Below, one piece after another: positions 51,972-59,383 of a stretch of DNA of 59,383 nucleotides; positions within the stretch are counted from its first letter, which is position 1, and every line of letters starts with the position of its first letter. This stretch comes from Variovorax sp. Root318D1. GTDB lineage: Bacteria > Pseudomonadota > Gammaproteobacteria > Burkholderiales > Burkholderiaceae_C. Where the stretch lies: contig NZ_LMCQ01000012.1 of assembly GCF_001424835.1 (NCBI RefSeq), positions 341,070-400,452 of the forward strand, written 5' to 3'. The notes under the pieces were generated by a model. The model was not told where the DNA came from and did not search any database. It worked only from the letters and a program-made list of their open reading frames with translations. The position numbers and the translations under genes are program-made.

Positions 51972-53474
51972 GTGATTACCGAACTTGAATTCAAGAGCCT
52001 CAGCGCCCAGGGCTACAACCGCATTCCGCTGATGGCCGAGGCCTTTGCCGACCTCGAAACACCGCTTTCCCTCTATCTCAAGCTGGCCCATTCGCAGGGC
52101 GGCGGCAAGCACAGCTTCCTGCTCGAATCGGTGGTGGGCGGCGAGCGCTTCGGGCGCTACAGCTTCATCGGCCTGCCGGCTCGCACACTGCTGCGCGCCA
52201 GCGGCTTCGGCGCCGAAGCCGTGACCGAGGTGGTGACCGACGGCCACGTGGTTGAGACCGCTGCGGGCAATCCGCTGGATTTCGTCGCCGAATACCAAAA
52301 GCGCTTCAAGGTGGCGCTGCGGCCGGGCCTGCCGCGTTTTTGCGGCGGTCTTGCAGGCTACTTCGGCTACGACACGGTGCGCCACATCGAGCGCAAGCTC
52401 GAAAAAAGCTGCCCGCCGGATACGCTGGGCTGTCCCGACATCCTGCTGCTGCAGTGCGAAGAGCTTGCCGTCATCGACAACCTCTCGGGCAAGCTCTACC
52501 TGATCGTCTATGCGGATCCAAAGCAGCCCGAAGCTTATGCGGCAGGCAAGCGCCGCCTGCGCGAGCTGAAGGAAAAGCTCAAGTATTCGGTCAGCGCACC
52601 CATCGTGAAGCCGACGCAGCCGCATCCGCCCGAGCGCAGCTTTGCCAAGGCCGACTACCTCGCGGCCGTGGAGCGCGCCAAGGACATGATCGCCGCCGGC
52701 GACTTCATGCAGGTGCAGGTGGGGCAGCGCATCAGCAAGCGCTACACCGAATCGCCGCTGTCGCTGTACCGCGCGCTGCGTTCGCTCAACCCGTCGCCCT
52801 ACATGTACTACTACCACCTGGGCGATTTCCACGTGGTGGGCGCTTCGCCCGAAATCCTGGTGCGCCAGGAGAACACGGGTGACGGCGAGCAGAAGATCAC
52901 CATCCGCCCGCTGGCCGGCACGCGTCCGCGCGGCGCGTCGCTGGAGCTCGACAAGGCGGCCGAGGAAGAACTGATCAACGACCCGAAGGAGCGCGCCGAG
53001 CACGTGATGCTGATCGACCTCGCGCGCAACGACATCGGGCGCATCGCCAAGACCGGCACCGTGAAGGTGACCGAGGCCTTCGCGGTGGAGCGCTACAGCC
53101 ACGTGATGCACATCGTGAGCAACGTCGAAGGCACGCTGAAAGATGGCATGACCGCCATCGACGTGCTCAAGGCCACGTTCCCGGCCGGCACGCTGACAGG
53201 CGCGCCCAAGGTGCACGCGATGGAACTCATCGACCAGTTGGAGCCCACCAAGCGCGGCCTGTACGGCGGCGCCTGCGGCTACATCAGCTATGCGGGCGAC
53301 ATGGACGTGGCGATCGCCATCCGCACCGGCATCGTGAAGGATCAGATGTTGCACGTGCAGGCCGCGGCCGGCGTCGTCGCCGATTCGGTGCCGGAGCTGG
53401 AGTGGAAGGAAACGGAAGCCAAGGCGCGCGCATTGCTGCGCGCCGCCGAGCTGGTCGAGGAGGGATTGGAATGA
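51972..53474 (+). CDS. trpE: Anthranilate synthase component I
   Basis: A 500-residue chorismate-utilising enzyme: with TrpG it converts chorismate and glutamine to anthranilate, the first step to tryptophan. Motifs: LLESVVGGERFGRYSFIG near the N-terminus (Trp feedback site), then MQVQVGQRISK, SPEILVR, IRPLAGTRPRG, HVMLIDLARNDIGRI and PAGTLTGAPK. GTG at 51972 (VITELEFKSL) has GGAG 9 bases upstream; a TTG at 51957 is possible but its site is too close. The stop overlaps the next gene start (ATGA). Confidence 0.95.
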   Translation: MITELEFKSLSAQGYNRIPLMAEAFADLETPLSLYLKLAHSQGGGKHSFLLESVVGGERFGRYSFIGLPARTLLRASGFGAEAVTEVVTDGHVVETAAGNPLDFVAEYQKRFKVALRPGLPRFCGGLAGYFGYDTVRHIERKLEKSCPPDTLGCPDILLLQCEELAVIDNLSGKLYLIVYADPKQPEAYAAGKRRLRELKEKLKYSVSAPIVKPTQPHPPERSFAKADYLAAVERAKDMIAAGDFMQVQVGQRISKRYTESPLSLYRALRSLNPSPYMYYYHLGDFHVVGASPEILVRQENTGDGEQKITIRPLAGTRPRGASLELDKAAEEELINDPKERAEHVMLIDLARNDIGRIAKTGTVKVTEAFAVERYSHVMHIVSNVEGTLKDGMTAIDVLKATFPAGTLTGAPKVHAMELIDQLEPTKRGLYGGACGYISYAGDMDVAIAIRTGIVKDQMLHVQAAAGVVADSVPELEWKETEAKARALLRAAELVEEGLE

Positions 53475-53863
53475 GCAACGTACCGGACATCCAGAACGAT
53501 TTCTCGCACGAGATCATCGGCGCCGCCGTCGAGGTTCAGCGCGTGCTTGGCACGGGCCTGAGTGAAGATGCCTACGCCGCGGCACTGGCCATCGAACTCG
53601 CCGAGCGCGAGATCGGCTTTGCGCAGGGCGTGGCGCTGTCGGCCAGCTACAAGGGCCGTTCGCTGGGCGACGTGTACCGCGCGGCGTTCGTGGTCGAGCA
53701 ATCGGTCATCGTCGAGCTCAAGGCGGTCGACGTGCTGACCGACTTGCACCGCGCGCAGGTGCTTGCCGCGCTGCGGCTCTCGGGCCTCAAGCTGGGCCTA
53801 TTGATCAACTTCAACGTGTTCCCCGTCGTCAAGGGCGTGCACCGGATTGTGAGCAAGCCATGA
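53471..53863 (+). CDS. GxxExxY protein (PD-(D/E)XK-like) inside the trp operon
   Basis: A 130-residue GxxExxY-family protein: [24 protein letters not shown] carries the G-x-x-E-x-x-Y pattern and [11 protein letters not shown] the E-x-K motif of the PD-(D/E)XK nuclease fold. The role of the family is not known; a nuclease-like or nucleic-acid-related activity is suspected from the fold. It is locked between trpE and trpG by 4-base overlaps on both sides, so it is made with the anthranilate synthase. Not a known part of tryptophan synthesis. Confidence 0.85.
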   Translation: MSNVPDIQNDFSHEIIGAAVEVQRVLGTGLSEDAYAAALAIELAEREIGFAQGVALSASYKGRSLGDVYRAAFVVEQSVIVELKAVDVLTDLHRAQVLAALRLSGLKLGLLINFNVFPVVKGVHRIVSKP

Positions 53864-54444
53864 AACTGCTGATGATCGACAACTACGATTCCTTCACCTA
53901 CAACATCGTCCAGTACCTGGGCGAGTTGGGTGCGGATGTTCAGGTGCACCGCAACGACGAGATCACCGTGGCGCAGATCGGCGAGCTGATCGCTTCGGGC
54001 GTCACGCGGCTCGTGGTGTCGCCGGGCCCTTGCTCGCCGGCGGAAGCGGGCGTTTCGGTGGCGGCCATCAAGGAATTCGCGGGCAAGCTGCCGATTCTTG
54101 GCGTGTGCCTCGGCCACCAGGCCATCGGCGCGGCCTTCGGCGGCAAGATCATTCGCGCGCAACAGCTGATGCACGGCAAGACCAGCGAGATCACGACCAC
54201 GCAGGAAGGCGTGTTCGCGGGGCTGCCCGAGAAGTTCACCGTCAATCGCTATCACTCGCTGTCCATCGAGCGCGAAAGCTGCCCCAAGGAATTGGCGATC
54301 ACCGCCTGGACCGACGACGGCGAGATCATGGGGGTGCGGCACACCGGCTTTGCACACGACGTGCGCATCGAGGGCGTGCAGTTCCACCCCGAATCGATCC
54401 TTACCGAGCACGGCCACGCGATGCTCAAGAACTTTCTGGATTGA
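53860..54444 (+). CDS. trpG: Anthranilate synthase component II (glutamine amidotransferase)
   Basis: A 194-residue class I amidotransferase giving ammonia to TrpE. The start [22 protein letters not shown] is classic; the nucleophile Cys is in [13 protein letters not shown], and the His-Glu pair in [13 protein letters not shown]. Complete and of normal length. Overlaps the GxxExxY gene by 4 bases. Confidence 0.96.
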   Translation: MKLLMIDNYDSFTYNIVQYLGELGADVQVHRNDEITVAQIGELIASGVTRLVVSPGPCSPAEAGVSVAAIKEFAGKLPILGVCLGHQAIGAAFGGKIIRAQQLMHGKTSEITTTQEGVFAGLPEKFTVNRYHSLSIERESCPKELAITAWTDDGEIMGVRHTGFAHDVRIEGVQFHPESILTEHGHAMLKNFLD

Positions 54445-54451
54445 CCACGCC

Positions 54452-55510
54452 ATGACGGACCGCTCTTCCATCGTCGACCTGCGCAGCGACACCGTCACGC
54501 AGCCCACCCCGGCGATGCGCGAAGCCATGATGGCGGCGCCGCTCGGCGACGACGTCTTCGGCACCGACCCGAGCGTCAACGCACTGCAAGAGAAGATCGC
54601 CGCACTGCTGGGCTTCGAGGCGGCGCTGTTCGTGCCGACCGGCACGCAGAGCAACCTGTGCGCGATCCTCTCCCACTGCGGGCGGGGCGACGAATACATC
54701 GTCGGCCAGCAGGCGCATTGCTACCGCTGGGAAGGCGGCGGCGCGGCGGTGTTCGGCAGCGTGCAACCGCAGCCGCTCGACCATGCGTCCGACGGCACGC
54801 TGCCGCTCGCGCAGATCGAGGCGGCCATCAAGCCCGATGATGCGCACTTCGCGCGCACGCGGCTGCTGGCGCTGGAGAACACACTCGGCGGCAAGCTGCT
54901 GCCTTTTGAATACGTGCAGGCCGCGACCGATCTCGCGAAGAGCAAGGGACTGCAACGGCACCTGGACGGGGCTCGCCTCTTCAACGCCGCAACGGCGCAG
55001 GCGGCGCTGAACAAGCGCAGCGACATTCGCGCCGAAGCACGCCGCATCGCGCAATGCTTCGACAGCGTGTCGGTTTGCTTCAGCAAGGGCCTTGGGGCGC
55101 CCATCGGTTCGGCGCTGGTCGGTTCGCGCGAGTTCATCGCGAGAGCGCACCGCATCCGCAAGATGGCGGGCGGCGGCATGCGGCAAGCCGGCCTGCTTGC
55201 CGCGGCGGCTTCGCATGCGCTCGACCACCACGTCGACCGGCTGGCTGAAGACCATGCACTGGCCCGGCGCTTGGCAGAGGGGCTCGAAGGCATCGAGGGC
55301 CTGAAGGTCGAGACGCCGCACACGAACATCGTGTTCGTCGATCTGACGGGTGCGGCGCAGGCGCGTTCTTCACAGCTGCTGGCGCACTTGAACCAGCAGG
55401 GCATTCTCGCGACCGGGCTCTATCGCCTGCGCTTCGTGACGCACCTCGATGTCGATGCGGCCGGCGCGGACCGCGCCGTGGCCGCCATCCGTGGCTTCTT
55501 CAACGCCTGA
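54452..55510 (+). CDS. ltaE: Low-specificity L-threonine aldolase
   Basis: A 352-residue PLP enzyme cleaving L-threonine and allo-threonine to glycine and acetaldehyde. Motifs: LRSDTVTQPTPAMREAM, GDDVFGTDPSVN, FVPTGTQSNL, LENTLGGKLLP and the PLP lysine in VCFSKGLGAPIGSALVG. Follows trpG by 7 bases, so it is part of the trp transcription unit, though it has no direct role in tryptophan synthesis. Confidence 0.93.
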   Translation: MTDRSSIVDLRSDTVTQPTPAMREAMMAAPLGDDVFGTDPSVNALQEKIAALLGFEAALFVPTGTQSNLCAILSHCGRGDEYIVGQQAHCYRWEGGGAAVFGSVQPQPLDHASDGTLPLAQIEAAIKPDDAHFARTRLLALENTLGGKLLPFEYVQAATDLAKSKGLQRHLDGARLFNAATAQAALNKRSDIRAEARRIAQCFDSVSVCFSKGLGAPIGSALVGSREFIARAHRIRKMAGGGMRQAGLLAAAASHALDHHVDRLAEDHALARRLAEGLEGIEGLKVETPHTNIVFVDLTGAAQARSSQLLAHLNQQGILATGLYRLRFVTHLDVDAAGADRAVAAIRGFFNA

Positions 55511-55528
55511 ACCTCAAGGAGCCGTGCG

Positions 55529-56191
55529 ATGCCCGACCTCCCGCATCTGCTCGCTTTCATCGCCGCCGGCTGGCTGCTGAACCTCACGCCGGGCCCCGAC
55601 GTGCTCTACGTCGTGACGAATTCGCTGCGCTCCGGCGTGCGCGCGGGCACCGTCGCCGGGCTCGGCATCACCGCCGGCTGCTTCGTTCACATCTTCGCCG
55701 CCGCAGTCGGCGTCGGCACCCTGATGGCCACGTCCGCGGCGGCCTTCACGGTGCTCAAGTACATCGGCGCGGCCTACCTGCTCTACCTTGGCGCGCGCAT
55801 GGTGCTGTCGCGCGCGGCGCCACCCGCCGACCTGGGCAAGGCCGCGGCCGCGGTGACCGGGGAGCACAGCCTCAAGGCGATCTTCCTCGGCGGGTTCTGG
55901 ACGAACGTGCTCAACCCCAAGGTGGCGTTGTTCTTCCTGGCTTTCGTGCCGCAGTTCATCGCGCCCGGCGCGGACAACAAGGCCCTGTACTTCGTGCTGC
56001 TGGGCGTGCTGTTCAACCTCAATGCGATCCCCGTCAACGTGGGCTGGGCCGTGGCGGCTGGCTGGATGGCGCGCCGCGGCGCCGTGCAAAAAGGCATGCA
56101 CTGGCTCGATCGCGCGGCGGGCGTCCTCTTCATCGGCTTCGGCCTCAAGCTTGCGTTCACGGACGCGCCGGCGGTCCGCGTCGGACACTGA
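55529..56191 (+). CDS. LysE/RhtB-family amino-acid exporter
   Basis: A 220-residue inner-membrane exporter with about six membrane segments. Family motif near the N-terminus: LNLTPGPDVLYVVTNSLRSG, then AAYLLYLGARM and GGFWTNVLNPKVALFFLAF. Placed between ltaE and trpD. Substrate unknown; threonine, homoserine or an aromatic amino acid are possibilities given the neighbours. Confidence 0.9.
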   Translation: MPDLPHLLAFIAAGWLLNLTPGPDVLYVVTNSLRSGVRAGTVAGLGITAGCFVHIFAAAVGVGTLMATSAAAFTVLKYIGAAYLLYLGARMVLSRAAPPADLGKAAAAVTGEHSLKAIFLGGFWTNVLNPKVALFFLAFVPQFIAPGADNKALYFVLLGVLFNLNAIPVNVGWAVAAGWMARRGAVQKGMHWLDRAAGVLFIGFGLKLAFTDAPAVRVGH

Positions 56192-56212
56192 CAAACTCCC
56201 AGGAGACTTCCC

Positions 56213-57235
56213 ATGATCACTCCCCAGGAAGCGCTGCAGCGCACCATCGAGCACCGCGAGGTCTTCCACGACGAGATGCTGCACATCGTGCGGCTCATCA
56301 TGAGCGGCGAGTGCTCGCCCGTGATGATGGCCGCGCTGATCACGGGCCTGCGCGTCAAGAAGGAGACCATCGGCGAGATCACGGCGGCTGCGCAGGTGAT
56401 GCGCGAAGTGTCGACCAAGGTGCCGGTGAAGGACACCACGCACCTGGTCGACATCGTCGGCACGGGGGGCGACGGCTCGCACACCTTCAACATCTCGACC
56501 TGCTCGATGTTCGTCGCGGCCGCGGCGGGCGCCAAGGTGAGCAAGCACGGCGGGCGCAGCGTGTCGAGCAAGTCGGGCAGCGCCGACGTGCTGGAGTCGC
56601 TCGGGGTCAACATCAATTTGCAGCCGGAGCAGATTGCACGCTCCATCGAAGAAGTGGGCATCGGCTTCATGTTCGCGCCCAACCACCACCCTGCCATGAA
56701 GAACGTCGCGCCGGTGCGGAAGGAATTGGGCATCAAGACTATCTTCAACATCCTCGGTCCGCTGACCAACCCGGCGGGCGCGCCGAACATCCTGATGGGC
56801 GTGTTCCATCCTGACCTGGTGGGCATCCAGGTGCGTGCGCTGCAGCGCCTGGGCACCGAGCACGCCATGGTGGTGTACGGCCGTGACGGCATGGACGAAA
56901 TCTCGCTCGGCGCCGCCACCATGGTGGGTGAACTCAAGGACGGCGAGATCCGCGAATACGAACTGCACCCCGAAGACTTCGGCTTTGCCATGTCGAGCAA
57001 CCGCGCGTTGCGCGTGGAAACGCCCGAGCAGTCGAAGGCCATGCTGCTGGGGGTGCTCGACAACCAGGCCGGCCCGGCGTTGGACATCGTGCTGCTCAAT
57101 GCCGGCGCGGCGCTATATGCCGCCAACGTGGCCGATTCGGTCGCCAAGGGCATCGAGCGTGCGCGCGAAGCGATTGCATCGGGCGCCGCGCGGGCCAAGC
57201 TGGCTGAACTCGTCAAGGCCTCCGCGGCCGTTTGA
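56213..57235 (+). CDS. trpD: Anthranilate phosphoribosyltransferase
   Basis: A 340-residue enzyme adding phosphoribosyl to anthranilate. Signature sequence: [20 protein letters not shown] (PRPP loop), [39 protein letters not shown] and [18 protein letters not shown] precedes the ATG. Complete. Confidence 0.96.
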   Translation: MITPQEALQRTIEHREVFHDEMLHIVRLIMSGECSPVMMAALITGLRVKKETIGEITAAAQVMREVSTKVPVKDTTHLVDIVGTGGDGSHTFNISTCSMFVAAAAGAKVSKHGGRSVSSKSGSADVLESLGVNINLQPEQIARSIEEVGIGFMFAPNHHPAMKNVAPVRKELGIKTIFNILGPLTNPAGAPNILMGVFHPDLVGIQVRALQRLGTEHAMVVYGRDGMDEISLGAATMVGELKDGEIREYELHPEDFGFAMSSNRALRVETPEQSKAMLLGVLDNQAGPALDIVLLNAGAALYAANVADSVAKGIERAREAIASGAARAKLAELVKASAAV

Positions 57236-57264
57236 GCCGCAACAGATTGCTGGGAACACAGAAC

Positions 57265-58065
57265 ATGTCCGACATCCTCGACAAGATCATTGCCGTCAAG
57301 CGGCAGGAAATTGCTGCGGCGCAAAAAAGAAGCCCGCTCGAAGCGGTGCGCTTCGACGCCGAGAGCCGCGTGCTGACGCGCGATTTCGAAGGCGCGCTGC
57401 GCGCCAAGATCGCTGCCGGCCACGCCGCGGTGATTGCCGAGGTCAAGAAAGCCAGCCCGAGCAAGGGCGTGCTGCGCGAAGACTTCATTCCGGCCGACAT
57501 CGCCCAGAGCTATGCCGAGGGCGATGGCGAGATCAGCGCCGCCTGCCTTTCGGTGCTCACCGACAAGCAGTTTTTCCAGGGCAGCGTCGACTATCTGAAG
57601 CAGGCCCGCGCCTCGTGCGACCTACCCGTGCTGCGCAAGGACTTCATCGTCGACCCCTATCAGGTGTACGAATCGCGTGCGATGGGCGCCGATGCCATCC
57701 TGTTGATTGCCGCCTGCCTCGACGATGCGCAGATGAAAGACTACGAAGCCATTGCGCGCGGGCTGGGCATGGCGGTGCTGGTCGAAGTGCACGACGCGGC
57801 CGAGCTCGAGCGCGCACTCAAGCTCAGCACGCCGCTCATCGGCGTGAACAACCGCAACTTGCGCAATTTCGAGGTGTCGATCCAGGCCACCATCGACCTG
57901 CTGCCCAAGCTGCCGGCCGATCGGCTGGCGGTCACGGAGTCGGGCATTGCCACCCGCGAGGACGTGGCCACGCTGCGCGCGGCCGGGGTCCACGCTTTCC
58001 TGGTCGGCGAGGCCTTCATGCGTGCCAAGGAACCCGGCGAGGCGCTCGCGGCATTGTTCAAATGA
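57265..58065 (+). CDS. trpC: Indole-3-glycerol phosphate synthase
   Basis: A 266-residue TIM-barrel enzyme. Motifs: [17 protein letters not shown] at the start, [52 protein letters not shown] and [16 protein letters not shown] 57265 is the natural start, 29 bases after trpD. The stop overlaps the ung start by 4 bases. Confidence 0.96.
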   Translation: MSDILDKIIAVKRQEIAAAQKRSPLEAVRFDAESRVLTRDFEGALRAKIAAGHAAVIAEVKKASPSKGVLREDFIPADIAQSYAEGDGEISAACLSVLTDKQFFQGSVDYLKQARASCDLPVLRKDFIVDPYQVYESRAMGADAILLIAACLDDAQMKDYEAIARGLGMAVLVEVHDAAELERALKLSTPLIGVNNRNLRNFEVSIQATIDLLPKLPADRLAVTESGIATREDVATLRAAGVHAFLVGEAFMRAKEPGEALAALFK

Positions 58066-58769
58066 ATCGGCCGGACCAGCTGTCCAGCAGTGATCCCGCC
58101 GACTGGCCCGTGGCACCGGGCTGGAAGCCACTGGTCGACGAGTTTTTCAGCAGCATCGCGGGGGTGAAGCTGCGCAGCTTCCTGCGCGAGCGCCTCGATG
58201 CCGGCGCCGTGATCTTTCCGCCGCAACCGCTGCGGGCGCTGGAGCTGACGCCGCCCGAAGACGTGCGCGTCGTCATTTTGGGCCAGGACCCGTACCACGG
58301 TCGCGGGCAGGCGGAAGGGCTCGCGTTCTCGGTGGCGCCCGGTGTGGCGCTGCCGCCGTCGTTGCGCAACATCTTCAAGGAGCTTCAGCGCGACCTTGGC
58401 ACGCCGCCGCCGCCATTCCCGAATCCGGGCGGCAGCCTGGTGAAATGGGCGACCCGCGGCGTGCTGCTGCTCAACACCTGCCTCACGGTCGAGGAGGGGC
58501 AGCCCGCCAGCCATTCGGGCCGAGGCTGGGAGGTGCTGACCGATGCTGTCATCCGGCATGTATCAGGCGGCGAGAAACCTGTTGTTTTTATGCTCTGGGG
58601 CGCGCACGCCCAAAGTAAGCGTGCGTTGATCGATATTGGGCGCCATAAGGTGCTGATGTCGAATCATCCCTCGCCGCTTTCCGCGTTGCGCCCGCCCGTG
58701 CCTTTCATCGGCTGCGGACATTTCGGCGAGGCGCGTGCATGGCGGGAGGCGCGCCAGGCGGGCGACTGA
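58062..58769 (+). CDS. ung: Uracil-DNA glycosylase
   Basis: A 235-residue family 1 uracil-DNA glycosylase that removes uracil from DNA. The catalytic water-activating motif is [20 protein letters not shown], followed by [15 protein letters not shown] and the HPSPLSALR loop near the C-terminus. Overlaps trpC (ATGA). The N-terminus has an extra 20-odd low-complexity residues. Confidence 0.95.
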   Translation: MNRPDQLSSSDPADWPVAPGWKPLVDEFFSSIAGVKLRSFLRERLDAGAVIFPPQPLRALELTPPEDVRVVILGQDPYHGRGQAEGLAFSVAPGVALPPSLRNIFKELQRDLGTPPPPFPNPGGSLVKWATRGVLLLNTCLTVEEGQPASHSGRGWEVLTDAVIRHVSGGEKPVVFMLWGAHAQSKRALIDIGRHKVLMSNHPSPLSALRPPVPFIGCGHFGEARAWREARQAGD

Positions 58770-58834
58770 ATTCGCGGATAATCCGTGCAGTTCCGCCTCG
58801 TGCAGTTCCTCACGCTTCTTCTTGGTGCTGGGGG

Positions 58835-58864
58835 TTCTGTGTAGTCACAAAACCGTGCTATATT
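58835..58864 (+). promoter_or_regulatory. Probable promoter of the tRNA–tuf operon
   Basis: -35-like TTCTGT (58835-58840) and -10 TATATT (58859-58864) with 18 bases between lie just before tRNA-Tyr. The -10 is good and the -35 weak, leaving about 12 bases to the tRNA. Confidence 0.5.
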
Positions 58865-58876
58865 TCGAGGTTCGCC

Positions 58877-58962
58877 GGAGAGGTGGCCGAGTGGTTAATG
58901 GCAGCAGACTGTAAATCTGCCCTCTTACGAGTACGCTGGTTCGAATCCAGCCCTCTCCACCA
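58877..58962 (+). tRNA. tRNA-Tyr (anticodon GUA)
   Basis: Acceptor stem GGAGAGG pairs with CCTCTCC; the CCA end is encoded. The anticodon loop CTGTAAA gives GUA. The long variable arm (class II, 86 bases) is right for tRNA-Tyr. First in the Tyr-Gly-Thr-tuf cluster. Confidence 0.97.
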
Positions 58963-59027
58963 GCGATGAATTTGGTTTCTAAGAGCGATTGGATCTAGCG
59001 CTTTGGGTGCCTTTGAGTGCCCCCGAT

Positions 59028-59101
59028 GCGGGAGTAGTTCAATGGTAGAACCCCAGCCTTCCAAGCTGATGACGCGGGTTCGATTCCCGTCTCCCGCTCC
59101 A
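59028..59101 (+). tRNA. tRNA-Gly (anticodon UCC)
   Basis: Acceptor GCGGGAG pairs with CTCCCGC, followed by T and an encoded CCA. Anticodon loop CTTCCAA gives UCC. T-loop GGTTCGATTCC is standard; 74 bases. Confidence 0.97.
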
Positions 59102-59141
59102 GAGACCCGGTTCGACGCCGGAAGCGATTGGTTAGACAAAA

Positions 59142-59216
<75 letters not shown>

Positions 59217-59265
59217 GTTTCTGGGGGTTGCAACAGCTGGTTTGCAACCCATCTGCATACGTTGA

Positions 59266-59383
<118 letters not shown>

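Overview
The window reads as a piece of a high-GC betaproteobacterial chromosome, most likely Comamonadaceae and Variovorax-like. The grounds are protein style, the tRNA-Tyr/Gly/Thr–tuf order, the gph–trpE–trpG–trpD–trpC neighbourhood and the kind of intergenic inverted repeats. The genus is inferred from memory of such genomes, not from a search. There is no rRNA, CRISPR array, transposase or phage gene.

Region 1 (1-35163) is a type VI secretion (T6SS) locus. After a non-coding block built of inverted repeats (1-483) comes a long + strand run: a PpkA-type kinase, an MltA-type transglycosylase, a sigma-like protein, a membrane protein, a caspase-fold protein, an Hcp-like protein, then tagJ, tssE, tssF, tssG, clpV (tssH) and vgrG (tssI). 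These are followed by a delivery module (DUF2169-pentapeptide, pentapeptide, DUF3540, DUF4150/PAAR-like). A lipoprotein on the other strand separates this from an FHA protein (tagH) and a PP2C phosphatase (pppA). A minus-strand operon carries tssA-tssB-tssC-hcp plus a peptidoglycan-binding-like protein. tssJ faces a short TssM-like gene and an enlarged tssL; an orphan LuxR-type response regulator follows. TssK and a full-length TssM are not in the window. Kinase, phosphatase and FHA protein point to post-translational control by threonine phosphorylation.

Region 2 (35164-37943) holds small, mostly unrecognised genes: a crystallin-like lipoprotein, an acidic protein, a DUF2383 four-helix protein and a 39-codon signal-peptide-like ORF coupled to a 75-residue protein.

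Region 3 (38007-50213) looks like a nitrogen-scavenging regulon around a LysR regulator very close to Nac. An aminotransferase and an RraA-like protein diverge from it. Downstream lie a biotin carboxyl carrier protein, a biotin carboxylase, PxpB, PxpC, a second carrier-like protein and PxpA, then a short-chain dehydrogenase and a complete polar amino-acid ABC transporter. Three promoters here share exactly the same layout: an ATA-N9-TAT Nac-type box, 20 bp, TTGG-type -35, 18 bp, TAC-type -10. I regard this as the strongest new signal in the window. The probable logic is uptake and ATP-dependent opening of 5-oxoproline or a related cyclic amide, with nitrogen recovered by transamination.

Region 4 (50284-58769) is phosphoglycolate phosphatase, a chalcone-isomerase-like exported protein, and the trp genes trpE, trpG, trpD and trpC. 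Interleaved are a GxxExxY protein, threonine aldolase and a LysE exporter; uracil-DNA glycosylase follows trpC. A probable Trp-rich leader peptide precedes trpE. Region 5 (58859-59383) is tRNA-Tyr, tRNA-Gly, tRNA-Thr and the start of tuf.
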